From the NCBI GenBank assembly GCA_963920635.1, contig OY987302.1:45697500-45761499 (forward strand): a stretch of DNA of 64,000 nucleotides, given 5' to 3'. The position numbers and the translations under genes are program-made. Positions 45,683-56,694 of the stretch are shown in pieces; position 1 is the stretch's first letter, and the number at the start of each line of letters is the position of its first letter. The notes below the pieces were generated by a model, which worked only from the letters and a program-made list of their open reading frames with translations, ran no database searches and was not told where the DNA came from. Origin of the DNA: Pseudeuparius sepicola (Eukaryota > Arthropoda > Insecta > Coleoptera > Anthribidae).

Positions 45683-45724
<42 letters not shown>

Positions 45725-45765
45725 CTTCCCAAATCATGCCTATCTTTTGATTTGGTTAATGTTGC

Positions 45766-45810
45766 ACCGTACTGATGATTGCCAAATAGCATGAAACACG
45801 TGTATGCGGT
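45766..45810 (+). ncRNA. Hammerhead self-cleaving ribozyme 2
   Basis: It is identical to ribozyme 1 over all 45 positions, in the second plus-oriented unit. The predicted cleavage follows A45804. Confidence 0.85.
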
Positions 45811-46127
45811 TACTAGTTTTTTCTTTTTGTTAACTTTGAGTGTTTGCCCATTATCACCTTTTCTTGTAATTGTTACATTTACACTCGCTAATCTTACATC
45901 CTTATTTTCATTGTATCTTGGGTTATGAAGATTTCCACGCAGGTCGCTTTAGCAGCCTCCGTGGCGATGTTAGTACAAGCCCGAAAATAGGGGATGTGCT
46001 GACTGAAGCTGCAAATGTGCTGTTGGCTCCTGCCTGGACTTCATTTGTTGCTTCCCATATATATATATATATAAGAAAAGGTGATAATGGGCAAACACTC
46101 AAAGTTAACAAAAAGAAAAAACTAGTA

Positions 46128-46172
46128 ACCGCATACACGTGTTTCATGCTATTTGGCAATCATCAGTACGGT
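46128..46172 (-). ncRNA. Hammerhead self-cleaving ribozyme 3 (inverted unit)
   Basis: This is the exact reverse complement of ribozymes 1 and 2. It is followed in the minus-strand sense by the same CTAGTTTTTTC sequence as the other copies. Confidence 0.85.
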
Positions 46173-46478
46173 GCAACATTAACCAAATCAAAAGATAGGC
46201 ATGATTTGGGAAGCAACAAATGAAGTCCAGGCAGGAGCCAACAGCACATTTGCAGCTTCAGTCAGCACATCCCCTATTTTGGGGCTTGTACTAACATCGC
46301 CACGGAGGCTGCTAAAGCGACCTGCGTGGAAATCTTCATAACCCAAGATACAATGAAAATAAGGATGTAAGATTAGCGAGTGTAAATGTAACTAGTTTTT
46401 TCTTTTTGTTAACTTTGAGTGTTTGCCCATTATCACCTTTTCTTGTAATTGTTACATTTACACTCGCTAATCTTACAT

Positions 46479-46544
<66 letters not shown>

Positions 46545-49500
46545 TTATATTTTTCTTAATTTTCTCACGTTCGTTTGTTTCTTCCGCTAACCGATTCCGA
46601 CGGTACGGAATAAACCCTATATAACTTTCATTTAAGACGTTTTTTCTAAGATCGGAATAACCCTGTACATTACATGCCTATCTATATCAAAGAATCTAGC
46701 TTGTTGAATGATCAAAACTTTTGCCCTTAAGTAAAACCGCAGACGTATACATTATGTGGTTTTCTCAGATCATCTTAAATCCCTCTTTCGAGACCAAAAA
46801 TGCTCTTCCCGTATTATCTCCAGTTTATTATCGACGGGATTATTACTGGAGAACTTTCAGGAAATTATCATATAATTGATTAAATTAAAACGATTCCGGG
46901 GCGAAGTTTCTCTTTGAGGGCTTCTGTATCTCTTTTATGGAAACGCTAATATAAGGTCCCGGGCTCGATGTTGGGCAATTTTGTTTTAAAGCTGCTTTAA
47001 TCAAAAACTTGGGCTTCCAAGTCCTTAATATAAAAACAGCACCTTTAGAAATTTGCGTCCGCTAATGACAGCTTACGTAAGACTACAAAATATTACACTG
47101 GAACACGATTTTACCTTCTTTGTCGTCCTTATTGATCAACGAAAATGGTCTTGACATAATATTCCACTTGTAAAAGCCTTTTTTTTTATTTTCAGACCGC
47201 AATATACTATAAAATTAGAAAGCCATGGATTGAGAAAACTGGCAATGGCTCCTGCGGATCCACGAATCATTCCTGTAAGCTGATTTTTAATGTGCGTGTA
47301 ATAAATTAACTGATGTCGTTGTGCGTATACTACGATGAGACATGGCCCAGAGTGTTGACATATTTTCCAAAAAAAGAACATTTAATAATTAAATTGTTAA
47401 CCGCCATTTCAATCAGAAGGGATTGTTCTCCTTTACAGTGTTCAGTTGTTTGTTGTTTATAGTTTTCCGAAAATTATATCATAAATGAAGATATTCATCG
47501 TTTGCCAGACGGCAGTGTGCGATAATTTTCCACAAACATTCTGCAACAAATGTAGTCCCTTATATAGTGGATACCACGAATCCGAATTCCTGCCTCACAT
47601 TGGTCGACGATGGAAATAGCATTGTCGACCATTGGGACGCATGGATCAAGATTCATGATATCCACTATATTTCCCCAAATTTGACATATGTATTAGGTAT
47701 TTGTCGAAAAATATGCTTACCCTAATAATACTTGTAAGTATTAATGTGTATATTTTGTTCGTGCTTTTAATGTTATCTGGATTGTGATGAAACATGCCTT
47801 GCCTACCCAATTTTCGAAGCAAAATTCATGAATGTACCTAAAAGTGCCAAAAAGTTCATCAGTAGCGCCGGTCGGTATTAGTTCCTGCGTTGCCACATGT
47901 CTATTCATGGCTTGAATTTTTAGTCGGTTGGTATTGATAAAACTGGGCATTTCTTTTGTTTGTAGTTTTTTAAATAAATCAGCAGAATTAATATCCTGAT
48001 TTTTTTTAAATCGGGAAAAAATATAAAATATTTTCCGTGTTGTTTTGATTCCCAATCAATTCTCCTTCGCCCTCTTATTAACTCCCGTTAAAAATACGAA
48101 AATACAATTCGCATTAATCAAGATCGAATCAAATTATTCCCGGTATAATAACCCGATTTTTGAAAACACCTTTTGACATTCCAAGCAACCTTTTCGCCCC
48201 CAGGCGCCGGGAAAAATAAATTTAGGAACCTGTTGTGACGCTCGGGAAGAATTTCCGCTTCGGCGAACATGTTGAATTCGTTCAATAAAGTCAGTATTTT
48301 TAAGTTCCACGCCGGTCTGAGCTGGAGTCATTCATTTATAAGTTCAATCCAAATTTAATGGCGATCGATACATTCCTCAGGTGATACAAAGTTTCCAGGA
48401 AATAAAATCCCGTGCCCGGCTAATACGTTCGAAGTGTTTTTGTAGTTGTAATTTGTTTCGGCATGTTTCCTAGGGCGGAAATATTTGACTGGGACTTTCT
48501 GTAAATTATTCCAGAGAGATAGTTACCTACAGGTACTTGTTTTTATTTTATTGAGTTCGTGATCGAATTTCTCAGTATAGGGGTCATTTTTTAAATATCT
48601 GTTCAATATTGTACTGGATTTTCCAACCACAACAATCCAAACTCGTTGCCTTGCTTACCACCTTTATTTTAGTCTTCAAATATACAATTGTCAGACACTA
48701 TCACTAATCAAGAATATTCTTCATCTAGAAAATTAGCAGCAAAATCACGTTCTAACTTTTAACTGGGTTGCGGGCACAATTCCCCGGGCTTATAAACTCA
48801 AAAGATCGGAGACTCTTCTACAATATTCCTGGCCAATCATGCATCTTATAAGTACAAAATCAAAAAGTTCAAGAGTATTTATAGAATATCTATAACAGAA
48901 GCATTACAGGCCAAACAATAAACATTGAGAAAAATGCGGCCCTGCATGGCTGGAGGCCTCAGTCCTCCATTTCGTAAAATTATAAAACTGTAAGTAGGAC
49001 ACCGAAATGTAAATTTTTTTTTTCAAAGATCAACATCAACAAGCTCTATATGGGAGGTATAGTACTACATAGATTCTCGTATTTAATAAATAGGTACTTG
49101 CAGCTAAAACAAAATTTAAGTCATTGTACCTATACCTATATAATAAACTATACTAAAAATATTTAATTTAACGAATGTCTCATGCAATTTTGAAATTTTT
49201 GAATCCTTTAACTATATGGGGCCTGAAAGGCCTGCAATCTTTAGATGAAATTACTGGAATATTACCTACAGTTGGCGCTTTAATTAAAAATTCCTTTTTT
49301 TAGTGACAGTCTCCCTGAATAGACGCGCAACAAATTAAGTTTTAATAGGAAAGAGGAGTCGGCATTTTTTACACATCCTCAACCACTAATAAGGGAAAGA
49401 TAATGACAACGTATTCCGCTTCATCCCATATTTTCGTATTGAATTATGAATAGGTTGGTACGTACGTTTGATACTTTTATAGATGTATAACTGGTATATT

Positions 49501-49865
49501 AACAACGCAGTAAGGAGGCAATTATTCTATTTGAAAGAACGTCTACTACAATAATTTTCCGTTATATAGGACAAAAAGTATGTAGGTCAACCAGTTAACC
49601 ACAGATGAAATTGCTGAAATGACACTCCGTATGCCATTTTTCAAAATCCGAAGTGTAGAATTAAAAATATATAATAATCGAGTATATAATAAGTATATAC
49701 AAATGGAAATAGTGAACAGGAAAAAATGAGCAAAAGGCGAGATTTAGCCATAAGACTAATCTTATGCACCTGAACTTTATAACTTATTCTACGATTAGCA
49801 CTAATAATAAAAACTAACGTATCATTATGTGAACAAACAAGGAAAATTGTGTGAAAAGAATGTGT
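46545..49865. other. Unassigned, largely repeat-free stretch
   Basis: This is the longest interval without recognised mobile elements. It contains the hairpin at 47563-47669. Open frames on the minus strand at 47136, 47741 and 48134 have no recognisable domains. Confidence 0.45.
47563..47669. ncRNA. Imperfect long hairpin, miRNA-precursor-like
   Basis: A 50-base arm starting TATAGTGGATACCACGAATC and ending TGGTCGACGATG pairs with a 50-base arm starting CATTGTCGACCA and ending TATCCACTATA. The loop is 7 bases (GAAATAG). Both ends of the stem are well paired, with mismatches and bulge-like disruptions in the middle. This fits a pre-miRNA fold, but an old short inverted-repeat transposon is equally possible. 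Confidence 0.35.
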
Positions 49866-49866
49866 A

Positions 49867-50504
49867 CTGGGTTCTTCATATGAAAAACTGAGTTTTCCAT
49901 TATACGAAAAATATGCGTTTTGATATGATTTTAGTCAGGCTGCCATGTGTTTTATAATGAAGTTCAAAATAGAAAATTCCTCGGAAAACCATAGGCATAC
50001 CGTTAGCGTGGGTCCAAAGGGCTATTATTGTCACGTGAACTTGTATTTTAATAATTAGTTTTTCCACGTTTCTGAACAGGCTGCCAAGGAGAAGTGTAAG
50101 TGCTTGTTATGAAAATGCTGAAAAAAGGATGGCATACCTTTTACGCCTGTCCAAGTACTGTTTAAATTGAATGTTATTTAATAATTTAAACGATTTATTC
50201 GATGTAGAGTGTACTTGGATATGCGCAAACGGTATGCCATCTTTTCTTCAGCAGTTTCATAACAAGAACTTGCATACTTCTGATTGGCAGCCTGTTTAGA
50301 AACGTGGAAAAAATAGTTATTAAAATACAAGTTCACATGGCAATAATAGCCCTTTGGACCCACGCTAACGGTATGCCTATGGTTTTCCGAGGAATTTTCT
50401 ATTTTGAACTTCATTATAAAACACATGGCAGCCTGACTAAAATCATATCAAAACGCATATTTTTCGAATAAATTAAAACTAATTTTTCCATATGAAGAAC
50501 CCAG
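49867..50504. mobile_element. Compact foldback, near-perfect 300-bp arms
   Basis: It starts CTGGGTTCTTCATATG and ends CATATGAAGAACCCAG. The arms share TCAGGCTGCCATGTGTTTTA, GGCATACCGTTAGCGTGGGT, CCACGTTTCTGAACAGGCTG and AGGATGGCATACC with their inverses. They meet at 50160-50210 across a loop of a few tens of bases. The sequence differs from the CAGGGTG families and no TA duplication is evident. The arms are highly similar, so it is young or under gene conversion. A minus-strand frame (50178-50426) is one arm and not a gene. Confidence 0.85.
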
Positions 50505-51125
50505 GATGACTCTCTGATTCATACCTTATTATTGTGAGAATATACGCAACATAATGCCCTATGAAAGGCATACTGAGTAAAATCACGTCCAAAAATCTCT
50601 CACTATCTCCCGGTCTATAAGCTTATTTTCTTATTAAATAAGATATCGATCGCCGTACTCCGACGACGGCGGGCCGACTGAGCGGGAGAGGGCAGGGGGA
50701 AACGTTTGTTAACACAAGGCCGAGTGCGCCGACTTATAGTATTCTCTAGACTTTGATGAAACTATGAACAAAACAGGCAAAGAGGAGATTATTCATATAC
50801 AATCATTTTAGTTCTCTAATGCTTTGACTCACATGATCATATTTTTCCTAAGCGACAACATGCATTCAGTACCTTCCGCACCCTACGACGTTCTTCGAAA
50901 TTTCGCAGCAGTTATAAAAGGACAAAACCGAGATTCCACCAATATTCGCTTCAAATTTAAGGACAAGATGTTTTTATTCACTTATATAGAAGTCTAAGGT
51001 GACAAAATAACTTTTTTTTTTATTAGAGAACTCATATGCTCTTTAAATTTCAATAAACTATCAATGGAAACATCCAAAGACCTCACTGTCTCTTTTTGTG
51101 GCATATTTTGTCTATCGATTTGAAA
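50505..51125. other. Unassigned sequence with a short GC-rich patch
   Basis: CCGACGACGGCGGGCCGACT and nearby (about 50650-50735) is GC-rich. Nothing else is recognised. Confidence 0.35.
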
Positions 51126-51129
51126 TTTC

Positions 51130-51620
51130 ATAACATTATATGCCTACGAAACCTCATAGATCTCTTTCCCCTGAACACAAGAAGTTCTGACTTGCTCGGA
51201 TTAAGCCATTATGGTCCCTAGTGACATAATTACAACAAAAAAGCGCATTGTTTATGGTGTCAAAGGCCAGGGATAAATTAAAGACCGAGACTGCGAACGA
51301 TACATTACACAAAGTCGATGATGCAGTCCTATCAATACCTATCGTATAGATACCCCTGACAGCAGACTAATAATTATTCGCAGGTCACTGCAAACTTGAG
51401 GTAGATTTATTTTAGATATTGGACGAATTACTGATGTTCTCCAAAAGATGTGAAAGTAAGAGTGAATGCATACGTTAAAAATAGGATAAATAATAAAGGG
51501 ACAACAATAGCACAGCTTGGCAAGTGAAAGTTTTCAGAACCCGAAGCTTTTGATGTTATACTATTTAAGCTTCGTAGGTATATTAGTATATTATCACTTT
51601 GACTGGACAATTTCAATTGA
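51130..51620 (-). pseudogene. Non-LTR retrotransposon reverse transcriptase relic
   Basis: Going down the minus strand from 51620, IYLRSLNSITSKASGSENFH and then VVPLLFILFL (51520-51480) match the block before and at the conserved G(V/I)PQGS..GPLLF..F motif of non-LTR (Jockey/R1-like) RTs. An IYLKF trace (about 51405-51390) sits where the post-YADD strand belongs. WLNPSKSELLVFRGKR (about 51200-51150) matches the characteristic L.LNP.KSE...F motif. The glutamine-glycine of PQG is lost and frameshifts and stops occur throughout, so this is an old, dead fragment. Confidence 0.65.
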
Positions 51621-51624
51621 AATC

Positions 51625-54400
51625 GGTCTGTATACTCGGTACCTAATTAAGGAATTAGAGTAGGCAATCGTGCTATCGCGATTCCTGTTCATAAACACAG
51701 AGGCAAAATAATCATCGATCTCTTCAACAATCCATCAATAAATCAGGAGTAGTGAACACATTTTGGTGTTTAATTTTAAGGTTCTATGTTTTTCGGCTAT
51801 TATTTCTACGACAATGGACTGAACGAGCAATCTCTTCTCATGTCTGACACAGTTAAGGACAGAATTACGGAGTTCCTTCTTTAGGTATATCTGATTCAAT
51901 CATCATGACTGTTGGACTTCTTAACGCATTGTTGCGATATTATGTATTATGCTTGATCCGGGCTATATGTAAGCTTCTTCTTTGGCATATTATAGATACT
52001 GTTACTTTGATTCTGAGCGAAAAGATTAGTTCTCAACTGATACCTATGGTGACTTGACTCTCATTATTTAGGTACAGTTCACCTGATTACCTGAAATTGC
52101 CTATTACGTCAATTTTTGAGTTTGAGTTCACGGCCTATCCGAAGCTGCTTACTGCTTACCTAGAAGAAAACCATATTTCCAATAATATTGAAGTTTGTTG
52201 TTACTACGACATTATGGAAGCGCTTGTCGTTTACGTTACTTCAAGAAACTTGTCACAATTACACGCAGTGCGTCTTAACTATTATAATTTCTCTCCTTTA
52301 GTCACTTTCCATGTAATTATGTCAAGCATGTAATAAATTGATATATCATTATCGATCTTACAGGGGTTACGTTATGGTCGACCTATTATTACTGTAATTG
52401 CCCCTTATTGGATCGGCCTTTCTAGGGGAACCGTACACGGCCGATGCATGGGAACTTAGGTACGGGTAAAGATAATAGATTGGAAAATGATGTATTGGGT
52501 GACGAGCCTGACAAATTGGGCACCTGAAGAAATATATTTTCGGTAATTAGCGGTTTACTGGAAGATAGTAATATATCTATTTTGTTGATGACGAACGTGA
52601 ATGTTGTCATTGTGATTTAGGGATTCTATAGACATTAATGGCAACAATCATCTCGGTGTTGCTAGAGAGCGTTTTTTTATCTCGGATGTTAAGTGTTTCG
52701 AAAAGTGGGCAGATTTTCAAAAAACTCTTTTTTTAACCTACAGTACTCGAAGAGATTTTTTGAAATAGTCCTTCTCCATGGTCTACTGTCATTAAAAAAA
52801 GACACCCAAAAATTACAAAACCATGTTGGGCATTTTTTTAAGAATAAAATGGATAGTGCCATCGAATTGGCCATAGTTCAAAACCCTTTGTGCAAAATTT
52901 CAATAGGGTAAGTTCGCAAAATGGCCCCAAAGTTCGAAAAAATTCGGATTTCCGAAATACCCTGTATAAACCACCTGTCAAGGTATTATTCCACATAGTA
53001 TAAACAATGTAGCTCATAGAGGGTGTAAAAAAATTCAAATTTTACGAAAAGACGTTTAAAAAATATATCCCATAATGTAGGTAGAGCTCTACATGTTGAA
53101 TTTTTTTTTGAAAATTGAACCATCTTTAAAAATTACGGAATTCTCTCGACTTAAAGTGAAACTTAGTTTTCAGTTTAATAACATGAAATCTGTAAACACA
53201 CCTTATCCATGAACCATGAACAGTAGGTACCACAACCTTCTTAAGCTTACAAGCCTAAACCAGTGACTATAGTCACTGCCTAAACCTAAACATGTGGCAA
53301 TGCCGCAGCGGGACGGTTTAACGGTTCTATGCAGTATAGAGCAATCTGCACTTTGGCTTAGTTTATCTTTTCTAATAAATGTTCAACAATCATTTTAATT
53401 ATAATTAGATACATTTGTGAACTTTATTTCAATAACTGGGCACCTAAGTAAGTAAATACATTTGATTAACAGACAATAAAAGTAGTAACAAGTAACAAAA
53501 TATACACAGAAGTATAAGTATTTATAATAAATACGATTCCTGGTGTGTATAGGTGCATTTTCGACAAATAATATGGTAAATTTGAGCAAATAGAGGGGAC
53601 TACATTTTGTTGTAAGTCGAATGTTTGTGAGAATTTTTCGCAAAGTGCGCCATCAGTCAAATGATAATTACCTATCTTCCCTTATGGTTAAATTTTCATA
53701 AAAATACAAACAACAAGCGAACAGAGACCAGCATGTTGTGAAAGAGAGTAATCTCTTCTGATTGAAATGGCAGTTAGGGTCAATTTCATGATACATTCAA
53801 CTAAATTATCTTTTGACTTTAACATTAGGTAAAGAAACTTTTGCAACAATACATGGTTGGATTGTTAGTAACCTCCTTTAATTTTTAAAGGATACTTTAT
53901 TTTGTCTATGCAATTGGCACTTAATCATTTTATTCTTAAATTTTCGTCCGTTGGAAAGCCCAAAACGAATACAAGTTGACCGCTTGCCGTCAAGTAAAGA
54001 AAACCTAGCTACTTCAAGTTATTATTAGGATTTAACTTACAGCCAGTTATATAACTAAATTCTAGCGTCCCTCGATGGTTCTAGGCATCTTGAGGCTTAA
54101 AATTGTAAAGGAACGATTCTTCACTTCGAACTTTTAGAGAAATGTTTCACTTTTGCACAAACAACACAAATTTATAAAAAAAAGCTGTAGCCAGCACTTC
54201 GGGCTGTTCTTTTCCACTCAGAGACACACTGCCTCGTCGTAGCAATCTGGCGACGATAGCACTACCCGCATTACACAATTTAATTCTGGTAAATTTCTTG
54301 TAAAATCAACTGACAGGGAGTGTCAGGTCACGCCGCGCACACCCGCAAGTCATGTTGCCAGATTTCTCAACTTCAGGGCTTTCCTAGAGTCGGCTGTGAT
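51625..54400. other. Unassigned region with a solo foldback arm
   Basis: Apart from the arm at about 52690-52964, nothing is recognised. Small open frames (52097-52333, 53395-53660) have no known domains. Confidence 0.4.
52690..52964. mobile_element. Solo arm of a CAGGGTA-type foldback
   Basis: The right edge reads TTTCCGAAATACCCTG followed by TA, the typical end of these elements. The left partner arm is not present. The overlapping open frames on both strands come from the AT-rich arm. Confidence 0.5.
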
Positions 54401-54406
54401 AGTACA

Positions 54407-54975
54407 GGGTGCGGCAAATCAAACAGGACAGTTTTGAAGGGCTATTAGAAAAAATTGGCACAACTTACGAAAAAGTAGTTTATTCTGCTTGAGTCAGCAC
54501 TACACCCCATTTTTTTCACTTAAGTTTTAAAGAGCACATCGACAAGATTATGTCCTCCAGAAGCTGATGAACTGATGTAGGCGATTTCTGAAGTTTTCAA
54601 CTGCGTTCTGGCACATATCGATCGGAATGGCAGCGATTTACTCTCTAATACGGAACTTCACTTCTTCCAAGTTGCGAGGAGGATGTTTAAAAGCCTTTTC
54701 CATGAGATAGCCCCACAGGAAAAAATCGCAAATGCTCCAATCCGGGGATTTCGCCTTGGTGTAGGATTGGAACTAAATATACTCAAAGCCTTATTCTTCA
54801 GCCAACCGTTCCAGTTCTGACTCAAAAAATGTTCTTTAGTAGTGATGTCTCCGCCATTCCTATCGATATGTGCCAGAACGCAGCTGAAAACTTCAGAAAT
54901 CGCCTACATCAGTGCATCACTTCTAGAGGACATAATCTTTTCGATCTGCTCTTTAAAACTTAAGTGAAAAAAATT
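54407..54975. mobile_element. Foldback derivative of a mariner-like element, family F11
   Basis: The left end is CAGGGTGCGGCAAATCAAAC after TA (54405-54406). The segment 54530-54635 (TTCACTTAAGTTTTAAAGAG through CATATCGATCGGAATGGCAG) is repeated inverted at 54860-54970. The right terminus is missing. Both copies of the inverted segment encode the same transposase C-terminus, so the inverted repeat was made by duplicating the 3' end of a coding transposon. Confidence 0.75.
54535..54765 (-). pseudogene. Mariner-like transposase C-terminal relic
   Basis: On the minus strand AKSPDWSICDFFLWGYLMEK, AFKHPPRNLEEVKFRIRE, a stop, IAAIPIDMCQNAVENFRNRL and HQFISFWRT lead to the stop. The CDFFLWGYL segment contains the third catalytic aspartate region of mariner-related transposases, and NFRNRL.Q is their common C-terminal helix. 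The N-terminal two thirds are absent. The plus strand at 54855-54960 repeats IPIDMCQNAAENFRNRLHQC in the inverted copy. Confidence 0.78.
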
Positions 54976-54979
54976 TTCA

Positions 54980-56105
54980 AAATTTATTTATTGAATTGTA
55001 ATTTAACCAAATTTTAAAGATCGAGCAGTTTAAATAAATGAAAAAAGTCAAAGCAAAAAATATTAAGTAATTAAGTAACACTCATTGGCCTTAGTAATAA
55101 GAAAGTAAACATATAAGTTAGGTACTGCCTAAAGAATTTTTGAGACAACCTATTAAAATATTAAATTTATTTTAAAATTAAAATGATCATATTCGTTCAA
55201 ACGACGACGCAGCTTATGTACATGTTGGAAAAATTGTGAATTCACGGAATTGCTCCTTAATAGTGTTACCTGTTTGATTTACTAATAATTGTCCTACGCT
55301 CACTGGGATTACTACTAGTACATTCATGCTGTAACATTGGAAGGCCGCAAAAGAAAAAAAAATAGTTAGATGATTTTGTGAGTTAGTTGTGTGGGTGATG
55401 GGGGTACTAAAACCGAAAATGCTAAAAAAAATCCTATGGAGTTTCCTTTCAGGAGATGATTCCGCGGGCTACATTTTTGTTTACAGCGGTGACTGCAAAG
55501 TTGCAGCCATGTAGCACGCTTAACGTGTTCCACGTGCAAATATTCCGCACTGCACTTTCAACACCCTCATAAGTTCTTGCTCAGATCTCTCTGTAAAACT
55601 GTTTCACTGTTCTTATAGCAAATCTACTCTGGTTTGGTTTGACAAGCAGAAAGTCCTTGTCGACCCATTGTTGTTGCTTCAAAGAATATGCATCATGAAG
55701 CAATCGGACGAGGAACTCAAAATCGACCTGTGTTTCGAAGTTGCTCCGTTTCCCATGTCTATCTTGGATGAATCACACATTTTGTACATTTAAACTTTTC
55801 CGAAAAATGAAAGGCTTTTGAGTTAGGTAAGTATATTGAAAACAATTTTTGTTAAATATTTCGATAATTTTTTAGGAGTGTTTGCATTTTTTATAGTGTT
55901 GATTTCATTCATTTAAAATTGGGTATACAGAGGTATGAAATAATTTTTAATACAAAAATCTCTAATATGGTATTGTTTGTGAGATATCTGCTTCCCTTGG
56001 GTCAATCTAAATGTATATTAGGGATTTTATATAAGTATGTTATATATTCATACGTATATAATGTACCTACCTATTGCGACTAATATAAATCATTGTGCTC
56101 GAGGG
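54980..56105. other. Mostly unassigned region
   Basis: It contains the possible coding relic at 55585-55795. The rest is AT-rich without recognised elements. Confidence 0.4.
55585..55795 (+). pseudogene. Possible relic of a repeat-encoded invertebrate protein
   Basis: The plus strand reads VKLFHCSYSKSTLVWFDKQK followed by LLLLQRICIMKQSDEELKID and LCFEVAPFPMSILDESHILY without a stop. The pattern (aromatic/leucine...RI...+...ID...F...APFP.S+.DE) reminds me of a conserved motif in large ORFs of unnamed invertebrate repeats. I cannot name the family, and the minus strand is also open for 44 codons. It may be chance. Confidence 0.3.
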
Positions 56106-56109
56106 TAAC

Positions 56110-56690
56110 GATATATCCAGGTGGGCCGGAAAATGTTTCATTGTTTTATCAACTCAATTAAAAAACGAGGCTTCGCTGCTTGCAGAAAACGACGGACTAT
56201 TCACAAAAACTTTTAAATACATTATGGCGGCGATGTTCAAATTTAGCCCTTTGGTTTGCTTGACAGTGATCTTGGAATTCAGAAAATCAGCTCTTTTGAA
56301 CTTTTGTGCCAACATTCCGTCCTTTTTTCAAGCAACAGTTCATCAAAATTGGTTAGTACCTAAATAAAAAATTTGTAGGCAAAAAAAACGGAAGGAAGTT
56401 TTTTATTCTTGCGAATAGTTCCACCCCCGATGGGCCAATTTTCCTCGCAGTGGTCTTAAAATGTAGAGAATGGCCCATTTCATTTACTTTTGTATTGATT
56501 GCATTATTTCGACATTTTTTATACAAAGGTCTGGATTTAAACATCGCCGCCATGTTGGATATTCAAAATCGGCCATTTTAAAATTATCTGTCAAAAGTCC
56601 GTTTTTTTTTTCTGCGCGGGTAACGATGCCTCGTTTGTTAAAATCGGTTGGTACCGGAACAAAACAAAATAATAGTCGATTTTAGGCCAA
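56110..56690. mobile_element. Foldback element F16, diverged arms
   Basis: The left arm is AACGAGGCTTCGCTGC, ACGACGGACTATTCAC and CATTATGGCGGCGATGTTCA. It is mirrored by TTTAAACATCGCCGCCATGT, AAAAGTCCGTTTTTTT and AACGATGCCTCGTTTG on the right (56535-56660). The arms are about 130 bp and the loop about 280 bp. No clear ends. Open frames at 56095-56367 (plus) and 56353-56553 (minus) are parts of the two arms. Confidence 0.65.
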
Positions 56691-56694
56691 TAAC

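Larger units (their letters stand above)
45325..46541. repeat. Mosaic of hammerhead-bearing repeat units and (TA)n tracts
   Basis: The block consists of pieces of one unit of about 330 bp. Plus-oriented pieces are 45383-45684, 45721-45906, 45907-46057 and 46391-46483. Minus-oriented pieces are 45347-45382 and 46074-46390. (TA)n tracts lie at about 45325-45346, 45685-45720, 46058-46073 and 46484-46541. At 45906/45907 one unit's end (CTTACATCCTTA) runs directly into the next unit's start (TTTTCATTGTATCTTGGG). The same head-to-tail junction occurs inverted at about 46340-46372. Tandem, ribozyme-containing units of a few hundred bp are what animal retrozymes look like. The frequent open frames here are repeats of each other and not genes. 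Confidence 0.88.

Noticed and set aside
45498..46624. Repeated ORFs with IYIYIY tracts
   Set aside because: They are translations of (TA)n and of the repeated ribozyme unit.
47850..47870. Minus-strand CTGATGA near 47857 as a hammerhead
   Set aside because: No second core box or complementary stems.
54560..54580. CTGATGA as another hammerhead core
   Set aside because: No GAAA at the right distance and no stems; it is inside the transposase C-terminus.
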